This document shows, one piece after another, positions 25,879 through 34,885 of a stretch of DNA of 64,000 nucleotides. The notes under the pieces were generated by a model. That model searched no databases, was not told where the DNA came from, and saw only the letters and a list, made by a program, of their open reading frames with translations. Location of the stretch: assembly GCF_011761355.1 (NCBI RefSeq), contig NZ_JAASRW010000003.1, positions 395,188 through 459,187 of the forward strand, read 5' to 3'. The DNA is from Paenibacillus lupini. GTDB taxonomy: Bacteria; Bacillota; Bacilli; Paenibacillales; Paenibacillaceae. Every line of letters begins with the position of its first letter. Position 1 is the first letter of the stretch. Both the position numbers and the translations under genes were made by a program.

Positions 25879-27417
25879 ATGAATAAGCTGCAGCGGATGA
25901 AATTGAAACAAACGCTTTTCTTCTTAGAAAAGTACATATCTCCGGCCTCGCTGGCAGCGTTTGGCGTTGCGCTTATTTTGCTGATTGAGCTCTTTATTCC
26001 TCCTTATGTCGGCATGGCGGATAACGGGGATTATTACCGGATTTTGTACAGCAACGGCTTGTACTTTAATGTGCCGGATTATACGAGCCAAACTCTCGGA
26101 TATTTTGTCAAAACTTTCGGAATTTTCCAATTTTATAATGAGAATAGTGCGCTGTTGTGGTCTTCGCAGACACTATTTGTCCGCTTATCTCTTCAGATCA
26201 GTGAGTGGTTTGGTTATGATAAGCAGTTTGATATACGAATACAGGCAGCGCTGTACGGCGTGCTGTATGTTGGTGCCGTGTATTTGCTCGTGAAGGCCGT
26301 AACCTGGAAGGCTTCACGCAGAGCAGGCTACGGGCTGGCAGTTGCTGCGATTTTCGTATTTGGGGACATCGGGTATGTCGCGTATTTCAATTCTTTCTAT
26401 AGTGAGAGTGTCGTGCTCATTATGCTTCTGCTCTTGTTCAGCGCATGTATGCTGCTTTACCAGCGGCAGTACAACGATTATTTCCTGCTGTTCCTGTTTG
26501 GCGTTAGCGCGATCATACTCACGACGAGTAAACAACAGAATGCGCCTATTTGTCTAATCGTTGCGATTGTTGGGGTATTGTTCGTCTTCCTGCGGCGGGA
26601 GAGGATATTTCGGGTAATCGCCGGATTACAGGCGGTTGTTCTGCTTCTTACAGCAGTGGGGACGTATGCTCTAATTCCGGAGCAGTTCGTAAACATAAAC
26701 AAATACCACGCAATGACGCGAGGTGTGTTGATGACGACGGATAATCCGGAAGAAGCGCTGGCCTTTTTTGGCATAGACAAGCAGTTTGCCGTCCTTACCG
26801 GTGAGATTTATTATGATCAGTTCTCACCTATTCCCGTCGAATCAGAAGAGATGCAGACTCAATTCCTGGACAAGTATGGATTCCCATCTATCGCGCGGTA
26901 TTACTTGTCCCATCCCGATGCAGCGAGCAAGATTTTCGAGACAGCAGCGCGTAATGCCTTTTCGAACCGAACGAAGCTTGGCAACTACGAAAAGGCGGCG
27001 GGCAAGTCGTTTGGGGCACGTACGGTGGCCTTTTCCGGATACAGCTATCTGAAGGAGCTGGCGGCTCCCAAGACATCGGGGTTCGTAGTGTTATGGATGA
27101 TTGTGATTGCCGGACTGTATGCCCCTTCGTTCTATAAAGCTGTTAAGGCGCGTGCAATTCGAAGGGCGCTTCGTCTTCCTATTATCCTCATGATGATGGC
27201 AGCGGGGCTTTGTGCGATGGGGGTAGCCGTCATTGGTGCCGGAGATGCGGACATCGCAAAGCATGAGTTTTTATTCGCGGTGGCGTTTGATCTGGTAACC
27301 TTCTGGACGGTAGCCGACTGCGTCTGCCGCCGGTTATGGGGACCAAATGCGCAGAGAAATGCAGGCGAAGAAGACGACGAACAATCGTTGTTGCAGCAGC
27401 AGGAGGGACAGCAATGA
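25879..27417 (+). CDS. Polytopic membrane glycosyltransferase-like protein (WsfD-like)
   Basis: Integral membrane protein of 512 residues with about ten helices. The first extracellular loop carries MADNGDYYRI (residues 46-55); an acidic DNGD at this place is typical of GT-C-type lipid-sugar-dependent transferases, including the WsfD-like glycan hexose transferases of Paenibacillus. A hydrophilic domain (about 270-385) lies outside or near the membrane. B. subtilis ydaJ-N lacks this gene, so it may decorate the polymer. ATG 25879 follows AAAGGGG; it overlaps the next gene by the four bases ATGA. The family is probable and the reaction is inferred. Confidence 0.65.
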   Translation: MNKLQRMKLKQTLFFLEKYISPASLAAFGVALILLIELFIPPYVGMADNGDYYRILYSNGLYFNVPDYTSQTLGYFVKTFGIFQFYNENSALLWSSQTLFVRLSLQISEWFGYDKQFDIRIQAALYGVLYVGAVYLLVKAVTWKASRRAGYGLAVAAIFVFGDIGYVAYFNSFYSESVVLIMLLLLFSACMLLYQRQYNDYFLLFLFGVSAIILTTSKQQNAPICLIVAIVGVLFVFLRRERIFRVIAGLQAVVLLLTAVGTYALIPEQFVNINKYHAMTRGVLMTTDNPEEALAFFGIDKQFAVLTGEIYYDQFSPIPVESEEMQTQFLDKYGFPSIARYYLSHPDAASKIFETAARNAFSNRTKLGNYEKAAGKSFGARTVAFSGYSYLKELAAPKTSGFVVLWMIVIAGLYAPSFYKAVKARAIRRALRLPIILMMMAAGLCAMGVAVIGAGDADIAKHEFLFAVAFDLVTFWTVADCVCRRLWGPNAQRNAGEEDDEQSLLQQQEGQQ

Positions 27418-28991
27418 GCAGACTAGCAGCAATTAAGCTTTGGTTGTTCTATACGGTATGTCTCAGCTTACTGGGAGCTTTGCTGCTCCCGGCTTCCGCG
27501 GCTGCACAAGAGGAGTCCAAGCCTACGAATGTACTGCTCGTCTATGACAGCTTGGGGGTTGATACACCTGCGGCTGGTAATGTAGAGGCTTTACAGCAGC
27601 TGCTTCTATCGTTTGGGATGGCAGTTAAGACATTGGCTTCTGACGACTATAAGCCGGAGATGGCAGCGGATTACGAGAAGCTGATCACGGTATGTAACAC
27701 GGAGGATTTGTGTGACTCCACCAAGCATGGGGCTGAACTATACACAGAAAAAGACCAGCTGCATATCGGTTACAATCCCTCCGACCTTCTTCGCGGAAAG
27801 CTCGCTTTGCAGACGGAGACTAGAACGAGGCAATCGCTTAAGCTGTCGGTTGATGGACTCTCGCAGGACAATGTATTCGTCAGTCGACTGGATTTCATTG
27901 CAGAAGGAAAGGGCGAGACTTACGGACGAATGACGTCTACGGACGGGACTATTAATGGTCCATTCGCTATTAAGGCTGGCGGCTATGCCTATGTGCCGTA
28001 TTTCGAGCCGGGCAATATGAGTGAAGTGGCGATTACCTACGTTCTGCGAGCATGGCTTGGTATAGAAGCTGCAGATACTCCCACACAGGCGTATTTGCTC
28101 ATTCGTGGAGTGACGCCGTTCATTGATTTGAATAGACTTGAGGGGCTCTCGAAGCAATTGTATGAGGCCGGCATTCCGTTTCTGGTTAGTGTTAGCCCAC
28201 TGTTCAGCAATACGGATTATCCGGCAATGAAGCGATACCTGGCTGCTCTGCAAACCGTGCAGTCCTATAACGGCAGTGTACTTGTCAACGTACCGGCACC
28301 AACGTCTATGGGACAGGATGCTTCGATCCTAAAGGAGCAGATGGACGGGTTTTTAAATGATTTGGCCGAAGTGGGTATTGCCCCTCTTGGCATGACGGGT
28401 GAAATGAAGAGAGCGCAGGAGAAGAGTGGACGCGAAGCGGGCTTTGCGTTCTCGGATACAACGATTTTGTTCCCAAATGAAACAGCATTCATGCAGGAAC
28501 AATTGGAGGCTGTTCAGCCGTTTACTTCATCACCTTACAGTATGCGGGGAGAAGAGCTGCTCCAGGTTAATCGTGCAGACAAAATATGGCCTGCTTTTCC
28601 AGTTGATCTGGCGATCACTTTTGATTGGTTTGAGAGTGAAGCCAAGCAGGAGGAGGCTGTTCATTCTATAGCGGGCAGTTGGCTGCCATTCGCCGACTTT
28701 AAGTCCGGTGAGCATAGCCTGAGCAGCAGTTCGCACAAAGCCGAATCTTTACAAGGGGCACTGCTTCTCGACGGCAAGCTGGTTGACCTGCAGGATCAGT
28801 CGAATCCAACGGAGGAAGCGCTTCAAGTGAAGGCACCCGTACAAAAAGAGAGCTTTCATTTATTATTTTCGGTGCAGAACAGGGTCTTGATTGTACTGAT
28901 TGTAACAACATTAATGCTGTTCGTCGTCTTCCTAACGGTGGGATATCGATTGTATAAGAAAAAATACTACAAGTCGGGAGGGAGTTTATGA
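27414..28991 (+). CDS. YdaL-like exported DUF2334-type protein
   Basis: A 525-residue protein with a signal peptide (about 1-32, ending ASAAA), an extracellular body and one C-terminal helix (VLIVLIVTTLMLFVVFLTVGY) with a basic tail. The middle resembles polysaccharide-deacetylase-like DUF2334 domains, but where active members have an acidic pair before VHP this one reads LIRGVTPFIDLNRLEGLSKQ, so the metal site appears lost. Start ATG 27414 overlaps the previous stop (ATGA) and follows AGGAGGG; the 27336 start would lie inside the preceding gene. It ends in another ATGA overlap with the transferase gene. Its role in the complex is unknown. Confidence 0.75.
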   Translation: MSRLAAIKLWLFYTVCLSLLGALLLPASAAAQEESKPTNVLLVYDSLGVDTPAAGNVEALQQLLLSFGMAVKTLASDDYKPEMAADYEKLITVCNTEDLCDSTKHGAELYTEKDQLHIGYNPSDLLRGKLALQTETRTRQSLKLSVDGLSQDNVFVSRLDFIAEGKGETYGRMTSTDGTINGPFAIKAGGYAYVPYFEPGNMSEVAITYVLRAWLGIEAADTPTQAYLLIRGVTPFIDLNRLEGLSKQLYEAGIPFLVSVSPLFSNTDYPAMKRYLAALQTVQSYNGSVLVNVPAPTSMGQDASILKEQMDGFLNDLAEVGIAPLGMTGEMKRAQEKSGREAGFAFSDTTILFPNETAFMQEQLEAVQPFTSSPYSMRGEELLQVNRADKIWPAFPVDLAITFDWFESEAKQEEAVHSIAGSWLPFADFKSGEHSLSSSSHKAESLQGALLLDGKLVDLQDQSNPTEEALQVKAPVQKESFHLLFSVQNRVLIVLIVTTLMLFVVFLTVGYRLYKKKYYKSGGSL

Positions 28992-30238
28992 CGATACCGG
29001 ATATATTAATGGTTATTTGCGTTTTATGTATCTGGTCTTTACTGCTCGTAAATATAGCGCTGATCATCGCTGGTTACTTCTACTATATGAAGCTGGAGAG
29101 TGAGATGCCGCCCGAGCTCGTAGGGGAAGCGCCTTTTGTATCCATTATGGTACCGGCCCATAATGAAGGCAAAGTGATTACCAAAACGGTAGAGTCATTA
29201 CTCGCACTTGATTATCCGCATGACCGGTATGAAATTATCGTTATTAATGATAATTCTTCAGATAATAGCAGTGTACTGCTAGGTCAATTGCAGGAGAAAT
29301 ATAAGAGCCGCAATCTGATCATCATTAATACCGATAATATTACCGGAGGTAAAGGGAAATCGAACGCGCTTAATATCGGCTTCACCCGCAGCAAGGGGGA
29401 GCTGATCGCCATTTACGACGCAGATAATACCCCGGAGCGGACTGCGCTTCGTTATCTTGTAGCCGAAATTGTTAATGACGCTAAGCTTGGCGCGGTTATC
29501 GGCAAATTTCGGACGCGGAATCGGGATGAGAACCTGCTTACCCGATTTATTAATATCGAGACCTTATCGTTTCAGTGGATGGCACAAGCCGGCAGGTGGA
29601 AGCTGTTCAAGCTGTGTACGATTCCAGGCACCAACTTCATCATGCGCCGGCATATTATTGAGGCGATTGGAGGCTGGGACACGAAGGCGATCGCTGAAGA
29701 TACAGAGATCAGCTTCCGTATTTACATGATGGGTTACCGGATCAAGTTCCAGCCCAAGTCGGTTACCTGGGAGCAAGAGCCCCAGACGGTTAAGGTATGG
29801 TTCAAGCAGCGAACACGCTGGGCGAAGGGCAATATTTATGTGATTGTCAAAAACATCCCGCTGCTCTTCCGTCCGGAAGCGCGTACCATTCGCTTTGATA
29901 TCCTGTATTTTCTAGCCATCTATTTCTTACTTGTCACATCGCTCTTAACATCGGACTTGTTACTCGTCCTGCATGCTCTAGGTTATGTCCATACGACGAT
30001 TTCGGGACTAAGCCTCTACTTGTGGATGCTCGCCATCACACTGTTCGTGGTTGGGACGTTTGTTACGCTTATTACGGAGAAGGGCGAAATGCGTCCTTCG
30101 AATCTCGGTATTATTTTACTTATGTACATCAGTTACTGTCAGCTATGGATGCTCGTCGCTGCCAACGGCCTTTATCAATATGTGAAGGACGTTATTTTTA
30201 AACGCGAAGCCAAATGGTACAAAACGGAACGGTTCTGA
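28988..30238 (+). CDS. YdaM-like family 2 glycosyltransferase (polysaccharide synthase)
   Basis: The probable polymerase of the cluster, 416 residues. One N-terminal helix is followed by the GT2 domain: PAHNEGKVITKTVESLL, NDNSSDNS, YDADN (the DxD metal site), AEDTEIS (catalytic base region) and KQRTRWAKGN (the Q-x-x-R-W of processive synthases such as BcsA), then four C-terminal helices. It lacks a PilZ domain, so c-di-GMP would have to act through another protein, here the YdaK-like receptor two genes on. Start overlaps the upstream gene by four bases. Confidence 0.88.
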   Translation: MTIPDILMVICVLCIWSLLLVNIALIIAGYFYYMKLESEMPPELVGEAPFVSIMVPAHNEGKVITKTVESLLALDYPHDRYEIIVINDNSSDNSSVLLGQLQEKYKSRNLIIINTDNITGGKGKSNALNIGFTRSKGELIAIYDADNTPERTALRYLVAEIVNDAKLGAVIGKFRTRNRDENLLTRFINIETLSFQWMAQAGRWKLFKLCTIPGTNFIMRRHIIEAIGGWDTKAIAEDTEISFRIYMMGYRIKFQPKSVTWEQEPQTVKVWFKQRTRWAKGNIYVIVKNIPLLFRPEARTIRFDILYFLAIYFLLVTSLLTSDLLLVLHALGYVHTTISGLSLYLWMLAITLFVVGTFVTLITEKGEMRPSNLGIILLMYISYCQLWMLVAANGLYQYVKDVIFKREAKWYKTERF

Positions 30239-30253
30239 GAAGGAAGTGATCAC

Positions 30254-32338
30254 ATGAATAGAAGAACAGGAATTGCGGTATGGGCGGTAGTTGCTCTGCT
30301 TGCCGCACTGCTTCTTCCGGGCGCAGGGACAAGAACCGCAGCGGCAGCGGAAGTGCAGAAGACATACGAAACACCAATGACGGAAACCTCGCTTTTGGGC
30401 ACCAGCGCGTATGCTCAGCAGTTTTTTCAGGTGCCGAATTATTGGAAGGTCGAAAGTGCAGCGTTTAGGCTGGATTATAAAGTATCACAGCTTACGATCA
30501 ATGATTCATCGACCGTTACGCTTAAACTAAACGGCAAGCCTTTCTACACGTTAAGGCCAGGGACCGATACGAATAAAAAGGTGACCCGAACCATTGGTCT
30601 TCCGCTTGAGTACTTGAAGAGCGGTGTGAATGAGCTGACGATTGAAGGGGTTATTCAGACTAAAAATAACACGGATCAGATCTGTACCCCAACACAGGAT
30701 CAGGGCAGCTGGCTGCAAATTTTCAACAGCTCAGGTGTTGATGTGAAATATGGATTGAAGCCTGTAGGTGCAAGTATCAGCGATTTCAGCCGCCATTTTA
30801 TTGGACTGGATACGGTACAGGATGGGCTTGCTGCTGTATTTGTACCGGAGAAAGGTGATCTGAATGAAACGGAGGCTGCCATCTACGCGTTGTCCGGATT
30901 AACAGGTGTAAGTGAGAATACCGCGCACAACATTCCACTCTTGCCTTACCGTGCGGATAATGTGAAAAATAAACCGCTGGGTATTCTCGTTGGACTTACG
31001 AAAAACCTTTCGTCAGACCTGCGCGCGAAGCTGAATGAGACATCCCTGCAGGATAAGGCGCTTATCCAGCTTATCCAAAGCGGAACATCTTCTCTACTCG
31101 TCGTAACGTCAGACAATGAGGAAATGCTGAAAAAAGCCGGCCGTTTCATTGGCAATTCCGCTTTGATGGAACAATTACAGGGCTCGTCGAAGCTTGTGGA
31201 CGAGGCGACAGAGGTCAATACGCCAGTCTCCAGCATCAGTCGTTATTTTCCGCTGACGGATTCGGGTGACAAGCTGACCGGCTCATCGCATCGGGAGAAA
31301 AATTATTTCATCACGCTGCCTAGTAACCGCTCCATTGCGGAAGCCAGCAAGCTGAGTCTGGATTTCCGTTATGCTACCAATTTGGACTTTGACCGTTCGA
31401 TGATTACGGTTCTTGTTAACAATGTACCAATCGGCAGCAAAAAGCTGACCGCCGAGCGTGCGGGAGGCGACAATCTCGAATTAACGATTCCGAAGAACCT
31501 TGGTATTTCCGGTAACTTCACGATTACGACGGCTTTTGATTTGGAGTTGAAGAACGCTATATGCACTGGTAATCAGGATCAGATGCCTTGGGCGTTTGTT
31601 TCCAAGGATTCGGTGCTTCAACTGAATACAAAGGATCGTACGGATATGCTGTTCAATAATTACCCGTATCCGTTCCTTCGGGACGGCAGCTTTAACCGGG
31701 TAGCTGTTGTATTACCCAAAACCCGCGACGACTACACGTATGCGGCACTTTCGAATTTGTTTAATCTCATGGGTCAATTCGCGACCTCTAATACCGGTGA
31801 AATCCGGTTTTATACGGATGAAGTAGCGGAGAGTGAACTGAAGGACCGGCAGGTTATCGCGATTGGATCCTACGCCGATAACCGCTACATTCGGGATAAT
31901 AACGACAAGTTGTATTTCCAATATGACGAGAAAGGCCAAGGCTTCCAATCTAATGAGAAAGTAAGTATTGAAGAAGGCTACGGGCGGAGGATTGGGACGC
32001 TGCAGCTTATCGACTCTCATTATGGCAAGGGACATGGCTTTCTGGCTATAACGGGGAGCAGCTCGGAATACGTCTATTTAGCATCAAAGCTGGTCGGTAA
32101 CTCGGCTAATTTATATAAAATTTTCGGTGACGGGGCAATGGTCGATAAAAACGGACAGGTTAACGCTTTCCGATTCAAGAAGGTAGCTGAGTCAGAAGAG
32201 CCGGCTGCACTTACCCAAGTACTTGATCGCAGCGACGTTGTCAGCTTCATCGTCGTGATCATGCTTGTGCTTGTTCTGGTGCTCGTATCGCTTGTGCTTC
32301 TCGTTCGTAAGCACCGGAAGAAGAGAAGAAGGAGGTAG
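30254..32338 (+). CDS. YdaN-like BcsB-family cellulose-synthase regulatory subunit
   Basis: Exported protein of 694 residues with a signal peptide (about 1-33, ending RTAAAA), two jelly-roll plus flavodoxin-like repeats of the BcsB type (for example GTSAYAQQFFQVPNYWKVESA and the CTPTQDQGSWLQIF and CTGNQDQMPWAFV pairs), and a C-terminal helix with a basic end (KHRKKRRRR). BcsB-like proteins guide the growing glucan outside the membrane. ATG 30254 follows AGAAGGAAGTGAT, 15 bp after the transferase gene. Similar in length and placement to B. subtilis YdaN. Confidence 0.85.
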   Translation: MNRRTGIAVWAVVALLAALLLPGAGTRTAAAAEVQKTYETPMTETSLLGTSAYAQQFFQVPNYWKVESAAFRLDYKVSQLTINDSSTVTLKLNGKPFYTLRPGTDTNKKVTRTIGLPLEYLKSGVNELTIEGVIQTKNNTDQICTPTQDQGSWLQIFNSSGVDVKYGLKPVGASISDFSRHFIGLDTVQDGLAAVFVPEKGDLNETEAAIYALSGLTGVSENTAHNIPLLPYRADNVKNKPLGILVGLTKNLSSDLRAKLNETSLQDKALIQLIQSGTSSLLVVTSDNEEMLKKAGRFIGNSALMEQLQGSSKLVDEATEVNTPVSSISRYFPLTDSGDKLTGSSHREKNYFITLPSNRSIAEASKLSLDFRYATNLDFDRSMITVLVNNVPIGSKKLTAERAGGDNLELTIPKNLGISGNFTITTAFDLELKNAICTGNQDQMPWAFVSKDSVLQLNTKDRTDMLFNNYPYPFLRDGSFNRVAVVLPKTRDDYTYAALSNLFNLMGQFATSNTGEIRFYTDEVAESELKDRQVIAIGSYADNRYIRDNNDKLYFQYDEKGQGFQSNEKVSIEEGYGRRIGTLQLIDSHYGKGHGFLAITGSSSEYVYLASKLVGNSANLYKIFGDGAMVDKNGQVNAFRFKKVAESEEPAALTQVLDRSDVVSFIVVIMLVLVLVLVSLVLLVRKHRKKRRRR

Positions 32339-32343
32339 GAATC

Positions 32344-33195
32344 ATGAGACGTAACTCAAGCCTGATATCGGATGGGGGCTTCCTGCTTCTGTTCATTGCG
32401 TGCTTCGTCACGATCATGTTTACGGCGCGTGATCCGAATCTTTATCTGCAAAATATTATCTTCTTGAATGTGGCGTTCCTGATCGCGATCATCACGTATT
32501 TTACGACGATTACGACGGGGCTTATTTTAAACATCCTGTTTGTGTTCGGGTATGGTACGTTCACGATCTATCAGACGGTTGTGCAGGGAGATGTCGTGAC
32601 CGCCCAAAGCTACTTCTGGCTGTTCATGACGCCGGTGTTTACCGCGATAACCTGGATGTTCACCCAGGCGAGCAAACAGCTTCAAGAGCAGAACGACATG
32701 CTGACGAAGAAAAATGCTTCTCTCGCAACGATGGATGAGAGTACGAATCTGAAAAATATGCTATCCTTCCAGAAGGATACGACAGTGTTCATGGCATTGT
32801 CAGATCGCTACAAGATTCCATTAACGCTGCTCGTTCTGAACGTCAAATACTGGCATGAGCTGAGACGTATGATCGGCGAGGAGCAGCTTAATGCGGCTGT
32901 CTACAATATTACAACGATCAGCCAGACCAGCATTCGGGCGAATGATTCGCTGTATATGCTGACGCAGGATAACCCGACTTGGGGGCTGCTCCTATTCACG
33001 GACCGGGACGGCGCAGATATTGTGATGAATCGGATCCGGAGCAGAATGATTGAGATGAACGAGACGGAGAGATCAAGCCGCAACCGATTTGAGCTCAACC
33101 TTAGAATGGGTGCCTTCGAGTATAATGCCGAAGAAACACCTACACCTCTGGAGTGGATCGCTCGGGCACGGAAGGAACTAGAGTATGATGTATAG
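32344..33195 (+). CDS. YdaK-like c-di-GMP receptor with degenerate GGDEF domain
   Basis: A membrane protein of 283 residues: four helices (about 10-108), a short coiled coil, then a GGDEF-fold domain (about 130-283). The active-site GGDEF is replaced by TQDNP (207-211), so it should not make c-di-GMP. The inhibitory-site motif RxxD is intact at the canonical place (Arg198-Asp201, RAND), so it can probably bind c-di-GMP. This is exactly the pattern and size of B. subtilis YdaK, which recruits the synthase. Last gene of the cluster, five bases after the YdaN-like gene. Confidence 0.85.
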   Translation: MRRNSSLISDGGFLLLFIACFVTIMFTARDPNLYLQNIIFLNVAFLIAIITYFTTITTGLILNILFVFGYGTFTIYQTVVQGDVVTAQSYFWLFMTPVFTAITWMFTQASKQLQEQNDMLTKKNASLATMDESTNLKNMLSFQKDTTVFMALSDRYKIPLTLLVLNVKYWHELRRMIGEEQLNAAVYNITTISQTSIRANDSLYMLTQDNPTWGLLLFTDRDGADIVMNRIRSRMIEMNETERSSRNRFELNLRMGAFEYNAEETPTPLEWIARARKELEYDV

Positions 33196-33223
33196 CAGAG
33201 AGTTTGTTGACTCTGCTCAAGGA

Positions 33224-33255
33224 AAGGCAGCTGCGAATCGCATGCTGCCTTTTTA
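33224..33255 (+). terminator. Terminator of the exopolysaccharide operon
   Basis: AAGGCAGC (33224-33231) pairs with GCTGCCTT (33244-33251), with inner TGC/GCA pairs, followed by TTTT. Confidence 0.85.
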
Positions 33256-33257
33256 GT

Positions 33258-33845
33258 TTATTGCGCAATCGTCTTAAAATATTGATAAATCCGGTCCAGC
33301 TTCTGCTCTTGCTTGCCTTGTTTTTTCTCCATGCCGCCAAATTCGAAAAACTTCACTTTCTTAATACCAACATAGCTGAGCAGGGCTTTTCGCATAAGCA
33401 CCTTATGAGCGTTATTCAGCCAGAGCAGCGGATAGAGAGTGGGACCCTTCATCGTGGAGACACATACAACCGTCTTACCCTTCAGTAAGCCTTCCGGAAG
33501 CATCCCGCCTTTATCGCGATAAGCGAAATTGGAAGCGAACATGCGGTCAATGTAACCAAGCAGCATTGCAGGGGGCCGTCCCCACCAGATTGGATAGACG
33601 AATACGATTTTTTCCGCCCAAAGCAGCTGATTCCGGTATTTCGTAAGCTCCGGATCCCTATGCATATCTCTTCTTCGTTTGTCCTCGTTGAACACGAGAA
33701 GCGGATCAAAGGATTCCGCATACAGATCCAGTACTTGGACTTCATCTACATGTGGATTTTCTTCCAGACCTTGTATTGTTCTCTGCAGAAATGAGTAGCT
33801 TAGACTATGATGATTCGGATGCGTATAAATAATAAGGGTTTTCAT
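33258..33845 (-). CDS. NAD(P)H quinone oxidoreductase, flavodoxin-like fold
   Basis: Cytoplasmic FMN/FAD enzyme of 195 residues in the MdaB/YwrO/KefG group. It starts MKTLIIYTHPNHHSLSYSFLQRTIQGL and contains VFVYPIWWGRPPAMLLGYIDRMF, the flavin-binding loop. It probably reduces quinones by two electrons, avoiding semiquinone stress. It is divergent from a MarR regulator across a gap with two palindromic operators, so induction by the regulator's ligand is likely. Confidence 0.87.
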   Translation of the reverse strand: MKTLIIYTHPNHHSLSYSFLQRTIQGLEENPHVDEVQVLDLYAESFDPLLVFNEDKRRRDMHRDPELTKYRNQLLWAEKIVFVYPIWWGRPPAMLLGYIDRMFASNFAYRDKGGMLPEGLLKGKTVVCVSTMKGPTLYPLLWLNNAHKVLMRKALLSYVGIKKVKFFEFGGMEKKQGKQEQKLDRIYQYFKTIAQ

Positions 33846-33857
33846 AGGGCACCTTCT

Positions 33858-33877
33858 TTGTTATCATTTGATAAGAA
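33858..33877. promoter_or_regulatory. Palindromic operator 1 (MarR/oxidoreductase)
   Basis: TTGTTATCATTTGATAAGAA is an imperfect palindrome (TTATCA...TGATAA core) just upstream of the oxidoreductase start. It matches the core of the site at 33911. Confidence 0.6.
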
Positions 33878-33910
33878 GTTACCATGTGGTCAAATTAGTT
33901 GTCAATAGAT

Positions 33911-33931
33911 AATTGTTATTTGATAACAATT
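33911..33931. promoter_or_regulatory. Palindromic operator 2 (MarR/oxidoreductase)
   Basis: Arms AATTGTTAT and ATAACAATT around TTG form a 21-bp palindrome 36 bases before the MarR start. With operator 1 it suggests that one regulator represses both divergent genes. Confidence 0.6.
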
Positions 33932-33966
33932 ATACGCCTGAGCCTAATACAAGGAGATGTTTTGGT

Positions 33967-34398
33967 ATGGCCTCCAAGGAAATCGTCTTTCAACAATTGG
34001 TCTCCCTCATTGCATCCTCTCATCAATTGCATTACGACATGACCAAGGATTTGCCGATGGATGATATTACGCCTCTTCAATATGGCATGCTGGAGCTTTT
34101 GTCGGTGAAGCAGCCGATGACCTTAAGTGAAATCAGCGATTGCACAGGGATCTCGATGCCAAACACAAGCCGGGAAATCCGAAAGCTGACGGAAAAAGGG
34201 TTATGCGAGAAGACCGGGGATGGGGAAGATCGCAGAAAACAGTACATTCGGCTTTCTTCGCTGGGCGAGGAGAGAATGGCCTTAGCATTCGATCATATGA
34301 ATAAGCTGTTTATGCAGCAGGTTAAGGATGTATCGGATGAGGAATTGTCCCGAATATCTGAAGCACTGCATGTGCTTGGATCGACCATTTTTCGATAA
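33967..34398 (+). CDS. MarR-family transcriptional regulator
   Basis: DNA-binding protein of 143 residues with a central winged helix (MTLSEISDCTGISMPNTSREIRKLTEKGLCEKTGDGEDRRKQYIRLS). ATG 33967 follows AAGGAG; an in-frame TTG at 33913 lies inside the operator and is not the start. It probably represses itself and the divergent flavin oxidoreductase. The GNAT gene starts 15 bp downstream and may be cotranscribed. Confidence 0.87.
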   Translation: MASKEIVFQQLVSLIASSHQLHYDMTKDLPMDDITPLQYGMLELLSVKQPMTLSEISDCTGISMPNTSREIRKLTEKGLCEKTGDGEDRRKQYIRLSSLGEERMALAFDHMNKLFMQQVKDVSDEELSRISEALHVLGSTIFR

Positions 34399-34413
34399 TT
34401 AGGGGGATTAATC

Positions 34414-34827
34414 ATGGACAAGAAGATTGATGTTCTTAGTAAGGCACCGGGTCCAGAAGAATATCTTGCTCTAAGAGCTGCAGCGGGATTAAGTCCACGA
34501 GATGTGGACGGTGCCAGGATCGCCATGGACAATTCCATCTTTGCGGTTACCTTGAGAGATTCAAGCCAGCAGCTGATTGGGATGGGGAGAGTTATAGGAG
34601 ATGGCGGCTGTTTTTATCAAATCGTGGACATCGCCGTTCGTCCCGACTATCAAGGCCATGGTTACGGCAAGCGGATTATGACGGAATTGATGGATTATCT
34701 AAATACCCATGGGCAAAAAGGGGCTTTCGTCAGTCTGATCGCCGATATACCCGCGGATAGCTTGTACAAGAAATTTGGATTTGAATACACAGCTCCGAAC
34801 TCCGTTGGGATGTACAAAAAACTATAG
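34414..34827 (+). CDS. GNAT N-acetyltransferase
   Basis: Acetyltransferase of 137 residues with the acetyl-CoA loop VRPDYQGHGYGKRIMTEL and the C-terminal LYKKFGFEYTAPNSVGMYK. Size and pattern fit the small YitI/amine-acetylating type; the substrate is not readable. ATG 34414 follows AGGGGG. It follows the MarR gene by 15 bp. Confidence 0.85.
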   Translation: MDKKIDVLSKAPGPEEYLALRAAAGLSPRDVDGARIAMDNSIFAVTLRDSSQQLIGMGRVIGDGGCFYQIVDIAVRPDYQGHGYGKRIMTELMDYLNTHGQKGAFVSLIADIPADSLYKKFGFEYTAPNSVGMYKKL

Positions 34828-34836
34828 AACATGCAA

Positions 34837-34876
34837 AGAAGCCGTGCTCCTATTCAAGGAGTACGGCTTCTTTTTT
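34837..34876. terminator. Bidirectional terminator
   Basis: GAAGCCGT...CTCCT pairs with AGGAG...ACGGCTTC across a 5-base loop, followed by six T residues. It lies between the convergent GNAT and khtU genes. Confidence 0.9.
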
Positions 34877-34885
34877 CTGCTCCTA

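Noticed and set aside
27336..27413. Longer start for the YdaL-like protein
   Set aside because: It would lie in the coding region of the preceding gene and add an Arg-rich stretch before a clear signal peptide; ATG 27414 has a good ribosome site.
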